Part shown: positions 52,782 to 61,149 of the stretch, piece by piece
Layout: every line of letters begins with the position of its first letter
Position numbering within the stretch: the stretch's first letter is position 1
Source of the DNA: JAHCHG01 sp041394845
GTDB taxonomy: Bacteria > Acidobacteriota > Blastocatellia > Pyrinomonadales > Pyrinomonadaceae
DNA: 64,000 bases
Assembly (NCBI GenBank): GCA_041394845.1
Contig: JAWKHL010000007.1
Location: 1-64,000 of the forward strand
Direction of reading: 5' to 3'
The notes under the pieces: generated by a model
Told to the model about the DNA's origin: nothing
Databases searched by the model: none
What the model saw: only the letters and a program-made list of their open reading frames with translations
Translations under genes and position numbers: made by a program

Positions 52782-55046
52782 CTAGCCCTCTTTCTCCCCG
52801 TCTCCCGTTTCAAGTTCGATAATCGTTTCGCCTTCGGGGTTTTTTCTAAAAAATATCAGATCGAGCGCGAACCAGACAAAGGCGATGGCTCCGACGGCGA
52901 AAACGGTGTCTCCGAAAAGGCGCATCCAGCGCAGGAATTGCATCGTGTCGGTCTGCATAAATTCCGGACTGCGGGCCGACCAGTAGCCGGCCGAGACCGA
53001 TTGATAGGTCTGCATCAGACCGATCGGCAAAAGGCTGAACATGATCTCCATCAAGAGACCGATATTGATCGTCCAGAAGGCGAACGAAAGCAGTTTTTCG
53101 CGCCAGACGACCTCCGGTTTCATCGCTCGCAGACAGAAAAGCAGAAGAGCCAGACCGAGCGTTCCGTAAACTCCGTAGAGCGCCCCGTGGGCGTGAACGG
53201 CCGTCGTGTTGAGTCCCTGCATGTAATAGAGGGCGATCGGCGGATTGATCATAAAGCCGAAAATCCCGGCCCCGACCATGTTCCAAAAGGCCACGCCGAT
53301 AAAGAAATAGATCACCCATTTGTATTTGAAAAGCCAGGAACCGACCCGGGAACGGCGCCAGTTTTCCACCGCTTCGTAACCGACCAGGATCAGGGGAACG
53401 ATCTCGAGCGCGCTGAAAACCGCTCCGAAGGCCAGCGCGACGGTCGGGGTTCCGGCGAAATACAGGTGATGAAGAGTTCCGATGATGCCCCCGCTCAGAT
53501 AGATGGCTCCGGCCAGCAGCGATGCCTGAGCGGCGTTGCGCGGGTGAATGACGCCGAGGCGGGCGAAAAGGAAGGCGATGACGACCGTGGCGAAGACCTC
53601 AAAATAACCTTCGACCCACAGATGGACGACCCACCAGCGCCAGTATTCGACGACCGAGATGTGCGATCGCATTCCCCAGAACAGACCCGGCGCGTAAAAG
53701 AGCGCGATGCCGGTCGTCGTGATCAGATAAAGAACGATCAACGATTTGCGCTCGTCGTTTTTCCTGAGAGCGGGAACGGCCGTCCGGGCGATCAGAAACA
53801 GCCAGAGCAGAAGGCCGACGAAAAGAGCCGCCTGCCAGACGCGGCCGAGATCGACGTATTCCCAGCCCTGATGCCCGAACCAGAACCAGAGGTCGCCGCC
53901 GAGATGGTGCATGACCGACATCCATTGCCCGGCCATCGAACCGAGGACGACCGCCAGAAGCGCACCGAACAACAGGTTGACCCCGAGTTTTTGGTGTTTC
54001 GGTTCGTAGCCGCAGATCATCGGCGCGATGTAGAGTCCGGCGGCCAGCCAGGCCGTGGCGATCCAGAAAATGCCGAGTTGCGTGTGCCAGGTGCGCGAAA
54101 CCACATAGGGCAGGACATCGGCCAGCGGAATTCCGTAAAGACCTCCTCCCTCGACGCCGTAATGGGCGGTGATGATGCCCATCACGATCTGCAGCAGGAA
54201 CAAAAGCGTGACCACCAGAAAATACTTTACCGTGGCTTTTTGCGACGGATACAGTTCGACTCCGATCAGCGGATCGTGTTCGGGAATCTCCTCGGAGATG
54301 ATGTCTTCCCGGATGGCCGCGTAAAACCAGATCATTCCGCCGATCCCGGCCAGAAGCATAATGACGCTGACGCCGGTCCAGACGATGGTCGAACTGGTCG
54401 GGGTGTTGGCGACAAGGGGTTCCGAAGGGAAGTTGCTGGTGTAGGAAATGGTATTGCCGGGGCGGTTGGTCGCCGAGGCCCAGGCCGTCCAGAAAAAGAA
54501 GGCGTTCAGTCGGCGAAGTTTGACCGGATCGGATTGGGCGTTTCGCTGAATGGCGTAATCGGTATTGCCGTTGGTGAAGATGTCGGTGTAATGCCGGAGG
54601 TTTTCCTCGAAGGCCTGGGCCCGAAGCGGATCGACGGTTATTTTCCGGCTCGCCGGATCAAATGTGTTGGTCCGCATCATATTTTGCAGGCGCTGTCGCA
54701 TGGCGGCCTGATCTTCGCTGGAAATCGATTTGTAAGTCTGACCGAATTCCTTTTCCGATATTTTCTCCAGAACGAACTCGGCCTCGCGATGCAGATAATC
54801 GGCCGTCCAGTCCGGCGCCACATAAGATCCGTGTCCCCAGATCGAGCCGACCTGCATTCCGCCCATCGCCTGCCAGACGTTCTGCCCGGCCTCGATCTCG
54901 CCCTCGCCGATCAGCGTTTTCCCGTCGGCGGTTACGACTTCCCGGGGGATCGGCGGCGCCTGTCGAAAGATCTCGGTTCCGACCCACAGCAGAACGGAAA
55001 AGGAAAAGATAAATATCGCTATGAAAATAAACCAAAGTTTTCGCAT
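52782..55046 (-). CDS. norZ: Quinol-dependent nitric oxide reductase (qNor)
   Basis: 754 aa, the usual size of single-subunit qNor. The extended N-terminal periplasmic part (GEIEAGQNVWQAMGGMQVGSIWGHGSYVAPDWTADYLHRE) replaces NorC. About 14 membrane segments follow with the heme-copper-oxidase-type ligands: RTWHTQLG, VVHLWVEGYFEVF (His and Glu of the FeB site), TLHHLYFAG and TAVHAHGALYG. It reduces 2 NO to N2O with electrons from quinol. GGAGA ribosome site before the ATG. No nitrite reductase is nearby, so the role is more likely NO detoxification than full denitrification. Confidence 0.95.
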   Translation of the reverse strand: MRKLWFIFIAIFIFSFSVLLWVGTEIFRQAPPIPREVVTADGKTLIGEGEIEAGQNVWQAMGGMQVGSIWGHGSYVAPDWTADYLHREAEFVLEKISEKEFGQTYKSISSEDQAAMRQRLQNMMRTNTFDPASRKITVDPLRAQAFEENLRHYTDIFTNGNTDYAIQRNAQSDPVKLRRLNAFFFWTAWASATNRPGNTISYTSNFPSEPLVANTPTSSTIVWTGVSVIMLLAGIGGMIWFYAAIREDIISEEIPEHDPLIGVELYPSQKATVKYFLVVTLLFLLQIVMGIITAHYGVEGGGLYGIPLADVLPYVVSRTWHTQLGIFWIATAWLAAGLYIAPMICGYEPKHQKLGVNLLFGALLAVVLGSMAGQWMSVMHHLGGDLWFWFGHQGWEYVDLGRVWQAALFVGLLLWLFLIARTAVPALRKNDERKSLIVLYLITTTGIALFYAPGLFWGMRSHISVVEYWRWWVVHLWVEGYFEVFATVVIAFLFARLGVIHPRNAAQASLLAGAIYLSGGIIGTLHHLYFAGTPTVALAFGAVFSALEIVPLILVGYEAVENWRRSRVGSWLFKYKWVIYFFIGVAFWNMVGAGIFGFMINPPIALYYMQGLNTTAVHAHGALYGVYGTLGLALLLFCLRAMKPEVVWREKLLSFAFWTINIGLLMEIMFSLLPIGLMQTYQSVSAGYWSARSPEFMQTDTMQFLRWMRLFGDTVFAVGAIAFVWFALDLIFFRKNPEGETIIELETGDGEKEG

Positions 55047-55787
55047 GATCGTTTCTCCGTAAAAATCGCCCCCTTTTTTTCTCGAGTTTGGCCGAAAACA
55101 ACCGGATCTGCGGGAAGAATCTGATCTCGCGGCCGATCGGGCTTTCGGACGGGATCAGATACCCGGCGGCGGGAGGCCGTTTTTTTTTGCTCAACCTCAT
55201 CGCAGGCCGAAAGTGCGCCTCGTCCGGTTAAAAACGAATTAGCTGGTTGGTTCGGGGGACAGGTATTCGGGAAAGACGGATTGCTCGATCAATCTAATTT
55301 TAAACCACTTTTCGGCCGGAACCGTTGAAAACTCACGAACATCTTTGCTTTTACCGCCTCAATCTTATCGCCCGAGTCAATTTTTTTCAGTTCGAGATGT
55401 TCAACGGTGGCTTTTGTTTTGAAACTTAAGTTAAGCCCGAGCGGAAAAATATGATTTCGATCATATTCACCGAAAAGGAAGCGTAATGGAAAATTATTAA
55501 TAGATAGTGGATAATGGGACCAATCGGCTAGTTTGGGATGCATCGGTAAAAGGGAAAGTGATCGAACGTGAAAAACTTCTCACCTGAATGCAGGATCTGC
55601 GAAGTAATTCGCAGTTAAACAGGTGGTTAGCCGGTAATTTCCCCGGAAAATGTAGAAAACGCGGGTTTGCTTCGCCGAACGATCGGGCGGAACGAACCTT
55701 GCCTCTGCAAAATTAAAAAAGGGTTTTCGGGCAAGCGCGCCGGAACAAATTTCGAGGCGCTTCCGAAACTGTTATTACTGAACATTT
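55047..55787. other. Long intergenic region between qNor and the GCS2-CBS gene
   Basis: About 740 bp. It should contain the qNor promoter. I see no classic Fnr/DNR box (TTGAT-N4-ATCAA). A stretch at 55260-55560 is more A/T-rich than the genes and holds only a weak 84-codon ORF. A palindrome ctgcga-N6-tcgcag lies near 55590-55610. No other feature recognised. Confidence 0.5.
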
Positions 55788-57692
55788 ATGGGCGAGAAAA
55801 ATATTGCAACTCAAGTCGATGAGGGGCGGATGCGTTCATTTACCAAGGCCGTTCTTAATGATCTACAGGCCTTGCAGAAGATGCTCGAGGACAGGCAACT
55901 CGAAGAAAACGCCTGTCGCATCGGGGCCGAACAGGAGATGTTTCTGGTTGATGCGGCGATGCGGCCGGCTCCGTTTGCCCGCGAGATTATCGAAGAAGCC
56001 GCTGACCCGCGCCTGACGACCGAGATCGGACTTTTTAATCTGGAAGCCAATCTGACCCCGCTCGATTTTACCGGCGACTGTTTGTCGCGTTTGGAGACGG
56101 AGATCAACGAGCTTCTTTTGAAGGTCCGCCGGACGGCCGAAAAGCACGGGGCGGACGCGGTTTTGTGCGGGATTCTTCCGACGCTTCAGCCGTCGGATTT
56201 CGTCGAAGAAAATCTGACCCCGCATCCCCGCTACATCGAGATGAACCGCGTTCTGACCGAGCTTCACGGACGCCAACGCCTGATCCACATCAAGGGGCTG
56301 GACGAACTTCAACTGCGGCTCAAGGACGTTTATCTGGAGTTCGCCAACACCAGCTTTCAGGTTCATCTCCAGGTTAACAACAGCGAATTCGTCAAATATT
56401 ACAACTGGGCACAGGCCGTTACGGCTCCGGTGCTGGCGTCGGCGGTCAATTCGCCGATCCTGCTCGGCCGGCGGCTCTGGCACGAGACCCGGCTGGCCGT
56501 TTTCCGCCACGCGACCGACGAACGCTCGCCGACGCATCAGGCCCGTCGCCGTCCGAGCAGGGTCAGTTTCGGCGACGACTGGGTGGAGAATTCGATCCTC
56601 GAGATCTTTCACGAAGACGTGGCCCGGTTTCGTATCATTTTAATGCGGGAACTGGAAGAAAATGCCATGGAGGCTCTGGAGCAGGGAAGGATCCCGAGGC
56701 TTCACGCCTGGCGGATGCACAACGGCACGATCTGGCGCTGGAACCGCGCCTGTTACGGGGTGATGAACGATAAGCCGAGTTTGCGCATCGAGGCCAGATT
56801 TCTGCCATCGGGGCCGACGGTTGCCGATGAAATGGCCAACGCGGCGTTTTTCCTCGGATTGATGGCGGCTCTGCCGGAGGAGTTCGGCGATGTCCGCCGG
56901 AAAATGAAATTCGACGACGCCAAAAGCAATTTTTTCGCCGTCGCCCGCAACGGTTTGAAGACGCAGGTTATCTGGCTCGACGGCCGCAGTTACCGGGCTT
57001 CGCGTCTGATCCTCGAAGAACTTCTGCCGCGGGCGCGCGAGGGCTTGCGGGCGATGGAGATCGACCCGGACGACATCGAGCGGCTTTTGAGGATCATCGA
57101 GGAGCGGGTCGCATCGGAGAAAACCGGGGCCCAATGGATGATCGATTCTTTGGACAATATGGACAAAAAGGTCAAGCAGAGCATCCGGCTCAAAGACCTG
57201 ACGGCGAAGATCAAGACCAATCAGCAGACGGGCAAACCGGTTCACACCTGGGAGGTCGCCACGCTTTCGGAAAAGATAGATTGGATCGACAATTACCGGG
57301 TGGTCGAGCAGTTCATGTCCACCGATCTGTTTACCGTCAGGCCCGAGGATGTGGTCGATCTGGCGGCCAGTTTGATGAACTGGAAACACGTCCGGCACGT
57401 TCCGGTCGAGGACGCCAAGGGCCATCTGGTCGGGGTCGTCTCGCACCGCGACCTGCTCGAACTGCTGGTGACCAGCAAACCCGAGAACGAGACCGTCATC
57501 CGCGATGTGATGAAAAAAGATCCGATCACCGTCAAACCCGACACCCCAGCGCTCAAGGCTCTGAAGTTAATGCGCGAAAAGAACATCGGCTGTCTGCCGG
57601 TGATCAGCGAAGGCAAACTGGTGGGAATGATCACGGCACACGATTTTCTGGAAGTCTCGACCAAACTGCTCGAAGAGAGGTTGTTGACCTAG
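55788..57692 (+). CDS. Fusion of GCS2-like carboxylate-amine ligase and CBS-domain pair
   Basis: 634 aa. Residues about 40-420 resemble the glutamate-cysteine ligase family 2 catalytic fold (CRIGAEQEMFLVD, EIGLFNLEANLTP, SFQVHLQVNN, SLRIEARFLPSGP). Residues about 505-630 are two CBS motifs (VEQFMSTDLFTVRPEDVVDLAASLM and IRDVMKKDPITVKPDTPALKALKLM). CBS pairs bind adenine nucleotides and would tune the ligase by energy state (inference). No gshB is adjacent, so the product need not be glutathione. Downstream lies a large palindromic repeat. Confidence 0.8.
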   Translation: MGEKNIATQVDEGRMRSFTKAVLNDLQALQKMLEDRQLEENACRIGAEQEMFLVDAAMRPAPFAREIIEEAADPRLTTEIGLFNLEANLTPLDFTGDCLSRLETEINELLLKVRRTAEKHGADAVLCGILPTLQPSDFVEENLTPHPRYIEMNRVLTELHGRQRLIHIKGLDELQLRLKDVYLEFANTSFQVHLQVNNSEFVKYYNWAQAVTAPVLASAVNSPILLGRRLWHETRLAVFRHATDERSPTHQARRRPSRVSFGDDWVENSILEIFHEDVARFRIILMRELEENAMEALEQGRIPRLHAWRMHNGTIWRWNRACYGVMNDKPSLRIEARFLPSGPTVADEMANAAFFLGLMAALPEEFGDVRRKMKFDDAKSNFFAVARNGLKTQVIWLDGRSYRASRLILEELLPRAREGLRAMEIDPDDIERLLRIIEERVASEKTGAQWMIDSLDNMDKKVKQSIRLKDLTAKIKTNQQTGKPVHTWEVATLSEKIDWIDNYRVVEQFMSTDLFTVRPEDVVDLAASLMNWKHVRHVPVEDAKGHLVGVVSHRDLLELLVTSKPENETVIRDVMKKDPITVKPDTPALKALKLMREKNIGCLPVISEGKLVGMITAHDFLEVSTKLLEERLLT

Positions 57693-57694
57693 GA

Positions 57695-57797
57695 GTAAGC
57701 AGTGAGCGGTGAGCAGTAAGCAGTTTTTCGAAGGGGTTAAAGATTTTTCGAGAAACTTTCCCTTTTTTCTGCTCACTGCTCACCGCTCACTGCTTAC
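57695..57797. repeat. Palindromic gcagtgagcg block between convergent genes
   Basis: A 29-nt arm of gtaagcagtgagcggtgagc type (57695-57723) faces its reverse complement (57769-57797) with one mismatch. It lies directly after the GCS2-CBS stop and before the rsfS stop. Same flavour as 6451-6480. Confidence 0.9.
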
Positions 57798-57803
57798 CGC
57801 CCA

Positions 57804-58262
57804 CTAACCCCTCATCTCCTCCGGCAGATTGACCCGTTTGGCGTCGCGCCAGAGGCGTTCGAGATCGTAAAATTCGCGCGCTTTTTCTTCGAAGATATGG
57901 ACGATGAAGTCGCCGTAATCGAGCAGTATCCATTCCCCCGAGTTGTAGCCTTCGATCCGCAAGGCCTGAGTTTTCAATTGTTTTTTGAGCTGTTCGTTGA
58001 TCTCATCGGAGATGGCCTGAACCTGACGGGTGTTGGCTCCGCCGGCGATGATGAAAAAATCGGCAAAACTGGCGATCCCGCGCAGATCGAGCGCGGTCAG
58101 GTCAAAAGCCTTCTTTTCGCTCGCCGAATGAAGGGCGAGTTTTATTTCCTCGTCGAGTTCATCGAACGGAGTGGTTTCCTCGGTCACCAGCAGAGCGTCC
58201 CGCTCTTCGCGCTGGAGCGATTTGCCCTTGGTCGGTTCTTGTTCACTTTGAATTTCTGCCAT
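57804..58262 (-). CDS. rsfS: Ribosomal silencing factor RsfS
   Basis: 152 aa. The core about 35-145 has the RsfS pattern: LHSASEKKAFDLTALDLRGIASFADFFIIAGGANTRQVQAISDEI, GYNSGEWILLDYGDFIVHIF, and YDLERLW. RsfS binds L14 and blocks subunit joining in starvation. The first 30 residues are an extra acidic extension. It starts 3 bp after the nadD stop and ends the obgE-nadD-rsfS operon. Confidence 0.95.
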   Translation of the reverse strand: MAEIQSEQEPTKGKSLQREERDALLVTEETTPFDELDEEIKLALHSASEKKAFDLTALDLRGIASFADFFIIAGGANTRQVQAISDEINEQLKKQLKTQALRIEGYNSGEWILLDYGDFIVHIFEEKAREFYDLERLWRDAKRVNLPEEMRG

Positions 58263-58265
58263 TGC

Positions 58266-58931
58266 TTAATAAATGTCGTATTTTTCGATGTATTTTGCAA
58301 CCTCGTCCGGCACAAGTCCGCGCCAGTCCGCCTCGCCGTTTCCGATCTTCCGCCTGATCTCGGTGGCGGAAATGTCGAGTTTAACGGCATCGGAAAGGAA
58401 GATGGATTTTGGATTTTGGATTTTCTGAGATATAAGATCTGAGATTTCCGGTTCTTTTCCCGCTCCGCGAAGATCGACGATTCTTTGGCGGATTTCTTCG
58501 GTTACGTGCGAAAAACCGATCTCGAAACCGGGGCGCGTGACGACGATGATGTTGACGATCGTCAAGACCTTTTCCCATTCGCGCCATGTGTTGATCTCGG
58601 CCCAGGAATCGGCGCCCATAACGAAAAAGATGTCCGTCTCGGTCAGTTCGTTTTTGAGCCGCGTCAATGTCTCGATCGAATAAGGGCGTTCGGGCGCTTC
58701 GAGTTCCATTTTCGAAACCTTTATCCGCGGTTGGTCGTTGGTCGCCAGACAGAGCATGGCGAAGCGTTGATAGGCGGAGGTCGGTTTTTTGCGCCTTTTA
58801 TGCGGGGCGTGAAAGGCCGGGATGAAAACGAATTCGTCCAGGCCGAAAAGTTCGGTCAGTTTTTCGGCGATTCTCAAATGTCCATTGTGAAGCGGATCGA
58901 ACGAGCCGCCGTAAAAAGCGATTCGTTTCAT
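58266..58931 (-). CDS. nadD: Nicotinate-nucleotide adenylyltransferase
   Basis: 221 aa from the ATG at 58931, which overlaps the stop of the preceding gene (ATGA). GGSFDPLHNGH at 8-18 is the nucleotidyl-transfer motif and ISATEIRRKI the C-terminal signature. It makes NaAD from NaMN and ATP. Between the RGAGKE and ISATEIR segments lies an extra 20 or so residues (ISDLISQKIQNPKSIF) encoded by a ggattttg/gatctgag repeat at 58401-58450. The frame is intact and this loop is variable in the family, so the enzyme is probably functional. Confidence 0.95.
   Translation of the reverse strand: MKRIAFYGGSFDPLHNGHLRIAEKLTELFGLDEFVFIPAFHAPHKRRKKPTSAYQRFAMLCLATNDQPRIKVSKMELEAPERPYSIETLTRLKNELTETDIFFVMGADSWAEINTWREWEKVLTIVNIIVVTRPGFEIGFSHVTEEIRQRIVDLRGAGKEPEISDLISQKIQNPKSIFLSDAVKLDISATEIRRKIGNGEADWRGLVPDEVAKYIEKYDIY
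58401..58450. repeat. Repeat block inserted in frame in nadD
   Basis: Three ggatttt units followed by gatctgaga-type units. Both belong to flavours seen in intergenic blocks (23085-23124 and 61752-61833). Confidence 0.8.
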
Positions 58932-59230
58932 CGTTCTATGAGCAGACGGAAATGGTCGATTATTTCCAGCAAAATTCCTTCCGGGCATTCCGGGTCCTCG
59001 ACGAAAAACCAGTAATCGGCCAATTGATTGTTGACCGAAAATTTATATCCGCGATATTCGAAATCGAGCCACATCTCGACCACACCGTCGGTCAGAAACT
59101 CGGTGATCTCGGCGCCCGGCAATGTTTCCAGATGGTCGGCCAGATCGTCGAAAAAAGCCGCCTCCAACGGCAGATCGACAAAATGCCGCGACCCGTCCTT
59201 CATTTTTTTCTCGCGTAATTCGTCAAACAT
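58928..59230 (-). CDS. Small hypothetical protein in the obgE-nadD operon
   Basis: 100 aa, acidic, mixed alpha/beta with an aromatic strand (DYWFFVEDPECPEGILLEIIDHF). No known domain recognised. Its stop overlaps the nadD start by 4 bp and it starts 62 bp after the obgE stop, so it is part of the operon. Possibly an accessory protein of the pathway or ribosome-related; nothing in the sequence decides this. Confidence 0.75.
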   Translation of the reverse strand: MFDELREKKMKDGSRHFVDLPLEAAFFDDLADHLETLPGAEITEFLTDGVVEMWLDFEYRGYKFSVNNQLADYWFFVEDPECPEGILLEIIDHFRLLIER

Positions 59231-59292
59231 CGGTTCTTCGATCTTCTTTACAACTCTCCGCTTTTTCCCGGAAAAACGAAAAGATGTTTCGG

Positions 59293-60336
59293 TTAAAAAC
59301 CTCCGGAACTTTCCAGACTGATTTCCGCCTCTTCTTCTTTGATTTCATCCAGCTTTTGCGAAACGGCAAAGACCAATTCTTGCGTTCCCTTGTTGGTTAC
59401 GGCCGAGATCTCAAAAAAAGGATGGTCGTTCTCGGCGGCCCGTCGGCGCAGTTTTTCCAGCCTTTCCGGTTCATCCAGGGCGTCGAGTTTGGTGGCGACG
59501 ACGAACTGGGGGCGCCGGGCCAGTTCGGGGTTGTAGTTTTCCAGTTCGCGGTTGATGATCTCGTAATCCTCGACCGGATCGCGACCCGAGATCGAGGAGA
59601 CATCGATCAGATGGAGAAGCAGTTTGGTTCGTTCGACGTGCCGCAAAAAACGGTCGCCGAGACCGGCTCCCTCGGATGCGCCTTCGATCAGACCGGGAAT
59701 GTCGGCCACCACGAAGGTCTTGAAGTCATCAACGCTGACCACCCCGAGGTTCGGCTCCAGCGTGGTAAAAGGATAATCGGCGATCTTCGGGCGGGCGGCC
59801 GAGATGACCGAGATCAGAGTTGATTTTCCGGCGTTGGGAAAACCGACCAGACCGACATCGGCGATCAGTTTGAGTTCCAGCTGGAGTTCGCGCTCCTCGC
59901 CGGGCCTTCCGTTGTAATGATATTTCGGAGCCCGCATGGTCGGTGTGGCGAAGTGCTGGTTGCCCCAGCCGCCTTTGCCGCCTTTGGCCGCCAGGAAACG
60001 CTGACCGGCTTCGGTAAAATCAAAGAGCAGGTCCTCGCCGTCCGCGTCGAAAACCTGGGTTCCGACCGGAACCTTGACGGTGATGCTGTCGCCGTCTTTG
60101 CCGGAACGGTTCGACCCCTCGCCGTGGCGTCCCCGTCCGGCCCTGTGTTCCGGGTTGTAACGCAGGTGAAGAAGCGTGTTGACGCCCTCGTCGGCTTCCA
60201 GCCAGACGTCTCCGCCGACCCCGCCGTCGCCGCCCGAAGGCCCGCCGCGCGGAACGAATTTTTCCCGCCGAAAGGCCGTCACGCCGTTGCCGCCGTCGCC
60301 CGCTTTGACTTTGATCTTGACCCGGTCGATGAACAT
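59293..60336 (-). CDS. obgE: Obg-family GTPase ObgE/CgtA
   Basis: 347 aa from the ATG at 60336; an open frame upstream to 60402 runs through a palindromic repeat and is rejected. Glycine-rich Obg fold 1-158 (KAGDGGNGVTAFRREKFVPRGGPSGGDGG). G domain with GFPNAGKST, DIPGLIEGASEGAGLG and TKLD. It acts in 50S assembly and stress control. First gene of the obgE - hypothetical - nadD - rsfS operon. No C-terminal OCT domain is present. Confidence 0.96.
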   Translation of the reverse strand: MFIDRVKIKVKAGDGGNGVTAFRREKFVPRGGPSGGDGGVGGDVWLEADEGVNTLLHLRYNPEHRAGRGRHGEGSNRSGKDGDSITVKVPVGTQVFDADGEDLLFDFTEAGQRFLAAKGGKGGWGNQHFATPTMRAPKYHYNGRPGEERELQLELKLIADVGLVGFPNAGKSTLISVISAARPKIADYPFTTLEPNLGVVSVDDFKTFVVADIPGLIEGASEGAGLGDRFLRHVERTKLLLHLIDVSSISGRDPVEDYEIINRELENYNPELARRPQFVVATKLDALDEPERLEKLRRRAAENDHPFFEISAVTNKGTQELVFAVSQKLDEIKEEEAEISLESSGGF

Positions 60337-60350
60337 AAAAACTGTAAACG

Positions 60351-60416
60351 GTGATGGGTGATAGGTGATGGGACATCGACTTCTTGTCCCATCACCTATC
60401 ACTTATCACCCATCAC
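60351..60416. repeat. Palindromic gtgatgg/ccatcac block upstream of obgE
   Basis: gtgatgggtgataggtgatg... (60351-60375) faces its reverse complement (60385-60416). The right arm has one additional 7-nt unit (ttatcac), showing gain or loss of whole units. It overlaps the presumed obgE leader. Confidence 0.9.
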
Positions 60417-60445
60417 AATAATTGTAGGATTTCCCGAACCGGTTG

Positions 60446-60494
60446 GCAAAAAGGCAAAAAAAGAGTGCCGCTTTGATTGCTCAAAGCGGCACTC
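60446..60494 (-). terminator. Strong intrinsic terminator of the large RNA unit
   Basis: Perfect 12-bp arms gagtgccgcttt (60463-60474) and aaagcggcactc (60483-60494) with an 8-nt loop. On the minus strand the stem is followed by a run of seven T and more T-rich sequence (complement of 60446-60462). Confidence 0.85.
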
Positions 60495-61018
60495 TCGTTT
60501 GGTCCTTATTGAATATCCAAGTATCCTGGGTTGAACACCGTAAGGCATCCTGCCTTGATACCGGGGTATCAGATAAGGGTGGCGAATGATGCATGTACAC
60601 ACTCCATTCGCCGATTTTTGTATCCCGAAGAAAGTCAGCGGTCTGTCCTCCCCCGGTCAGCCTGACAAAAATGTTATTCACATTCTGCTTGCATTCCGAT
60701 TTGGAATGCGCGGCCGTTAGGTTTTTGTTGTGGTGGCTTTTCCTCCACCGCCGGTTACGTTCCCGGCAACGAGGCTCACTGCCGAAGCAATGAGCGGCTT
60801 CGCTCTCTTTTGGCTGTTCCTTTCCAAAAGATGTTGCCCGTTTTTATCCGAACAACTCGAAAAGCCTTGCGGCCTTTCTCCAGCAAGCCTTTCGGCTTCG
60901 ATCCAGAGCGTCATAGCAACCCATTTTCCGCTTCTCGGATTGCCCTCGAACAATGCGTCACCGCTCTGTTCGCCTTTCCCTGTACCGGTCAAATGCCCGT
61001 GAGCAGTTTGACTTTGTA
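60450..61018 (-). ncRNA. Putative large structured non-coding RNA of about 570 nt
   Basis: A unit bounded by a near-consensus sigma-70 promoter and a strong terminator, with no convincing protein gene inside. In order from the 5' end (plus coordinates) I see stems at 61007-61012/60988-60993, a long-range stem 60962-60968/60904-60910, GNRA-capped hairpins at 60885-60898 (GAAA) and 60861-60877 (GCAA), 60792-60805, a UUCG-capped hairpin 60777-60792, 60750-60767, 60732-60749, 60691-60709, an 8-bp stem 60581-60612, 60557-60570, 60542-60556, then the terminator. It lacks the RNase P, tmRNA, 6S and SRP core motifs that I could look for. Family unknown. Confidence 0.65.
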
Positions 61019-61024
61019 AGACAC

Positions 61025-61052
61025 ATTCTAACCCGTTTTGTTTTCTTGTCAA
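61025..61052 (-). promoter_or_regulatory. Sigma-70 promoter of the large RNA unit
   Basis: On the minus strand a perfect TTGACA (61047-61052), a 16-nt spacer, and TAGAAT (61025-61030). Predicted start near 61018. Confidence 0.75.
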
Positions 61053-61105
61053 GTAGAAAATACTTTAGGTTTTGCCCTTATTTTACGGGGCTTTTTCGCT
61101 CTTCC

Positions 61106-61149
61106 TGTGGAAAAAAGGGCCGACTGCCTGTGGATAAATCTGTGGAAAA
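61106..61149. other. Cluster of three DnaA-box-like nonamers
   Basis: TGTGGAAAA (61106-61114), TGTGGATAA (61129-61137, perfect DnaA box on the opposite strand) and TGTGGAAAA (61141-61149), all in the same orientation. A very A/T-rich stretch follows (about 61220-61290). No dnaA, dnaN or other origin marker gene is in the window. The rest of 61053-61462 holds no gene that I can support. Confidence 0.5.

Noticed and set aside
52938..55124. A 728-codon open frame opposite the NO reductase gene
   Set aside because: Antisense of a well-recognised membrane enzyme; charged, repetitive composition with no domain.
55047..55200. Search for an Fnr/DNR box upstream of the NO reductase
   Set aside because: No TTGAT-N4-ATCAA or close variant was found by eye.
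55289..55543. An 84-codon ORF in the gap upstream of the GCS2-CBS gene
   Set aside because: No ribosome site, no family match, and A/T-rich composition like the non-coding gap.
60337..60402. Possible 22-residue N-terminal extension of ObgE
   Set aside because: It translates a palindromic gtgatgg block; the family start MFIDRVKI is at 60336.
60481..60681. A 66-codon ORF inside the proposed RNA unit
   Set aside because: GTG start without a ribosome site, and its stop lies in the loop of the terminator hairpin.
60717..61052. A 111-codon ORF inside the proposed RNA unit
   Set aside because: Its TTG start coincides with the -35 box, there is no ribosome site, and the sequence shows stems rather than codon structure.
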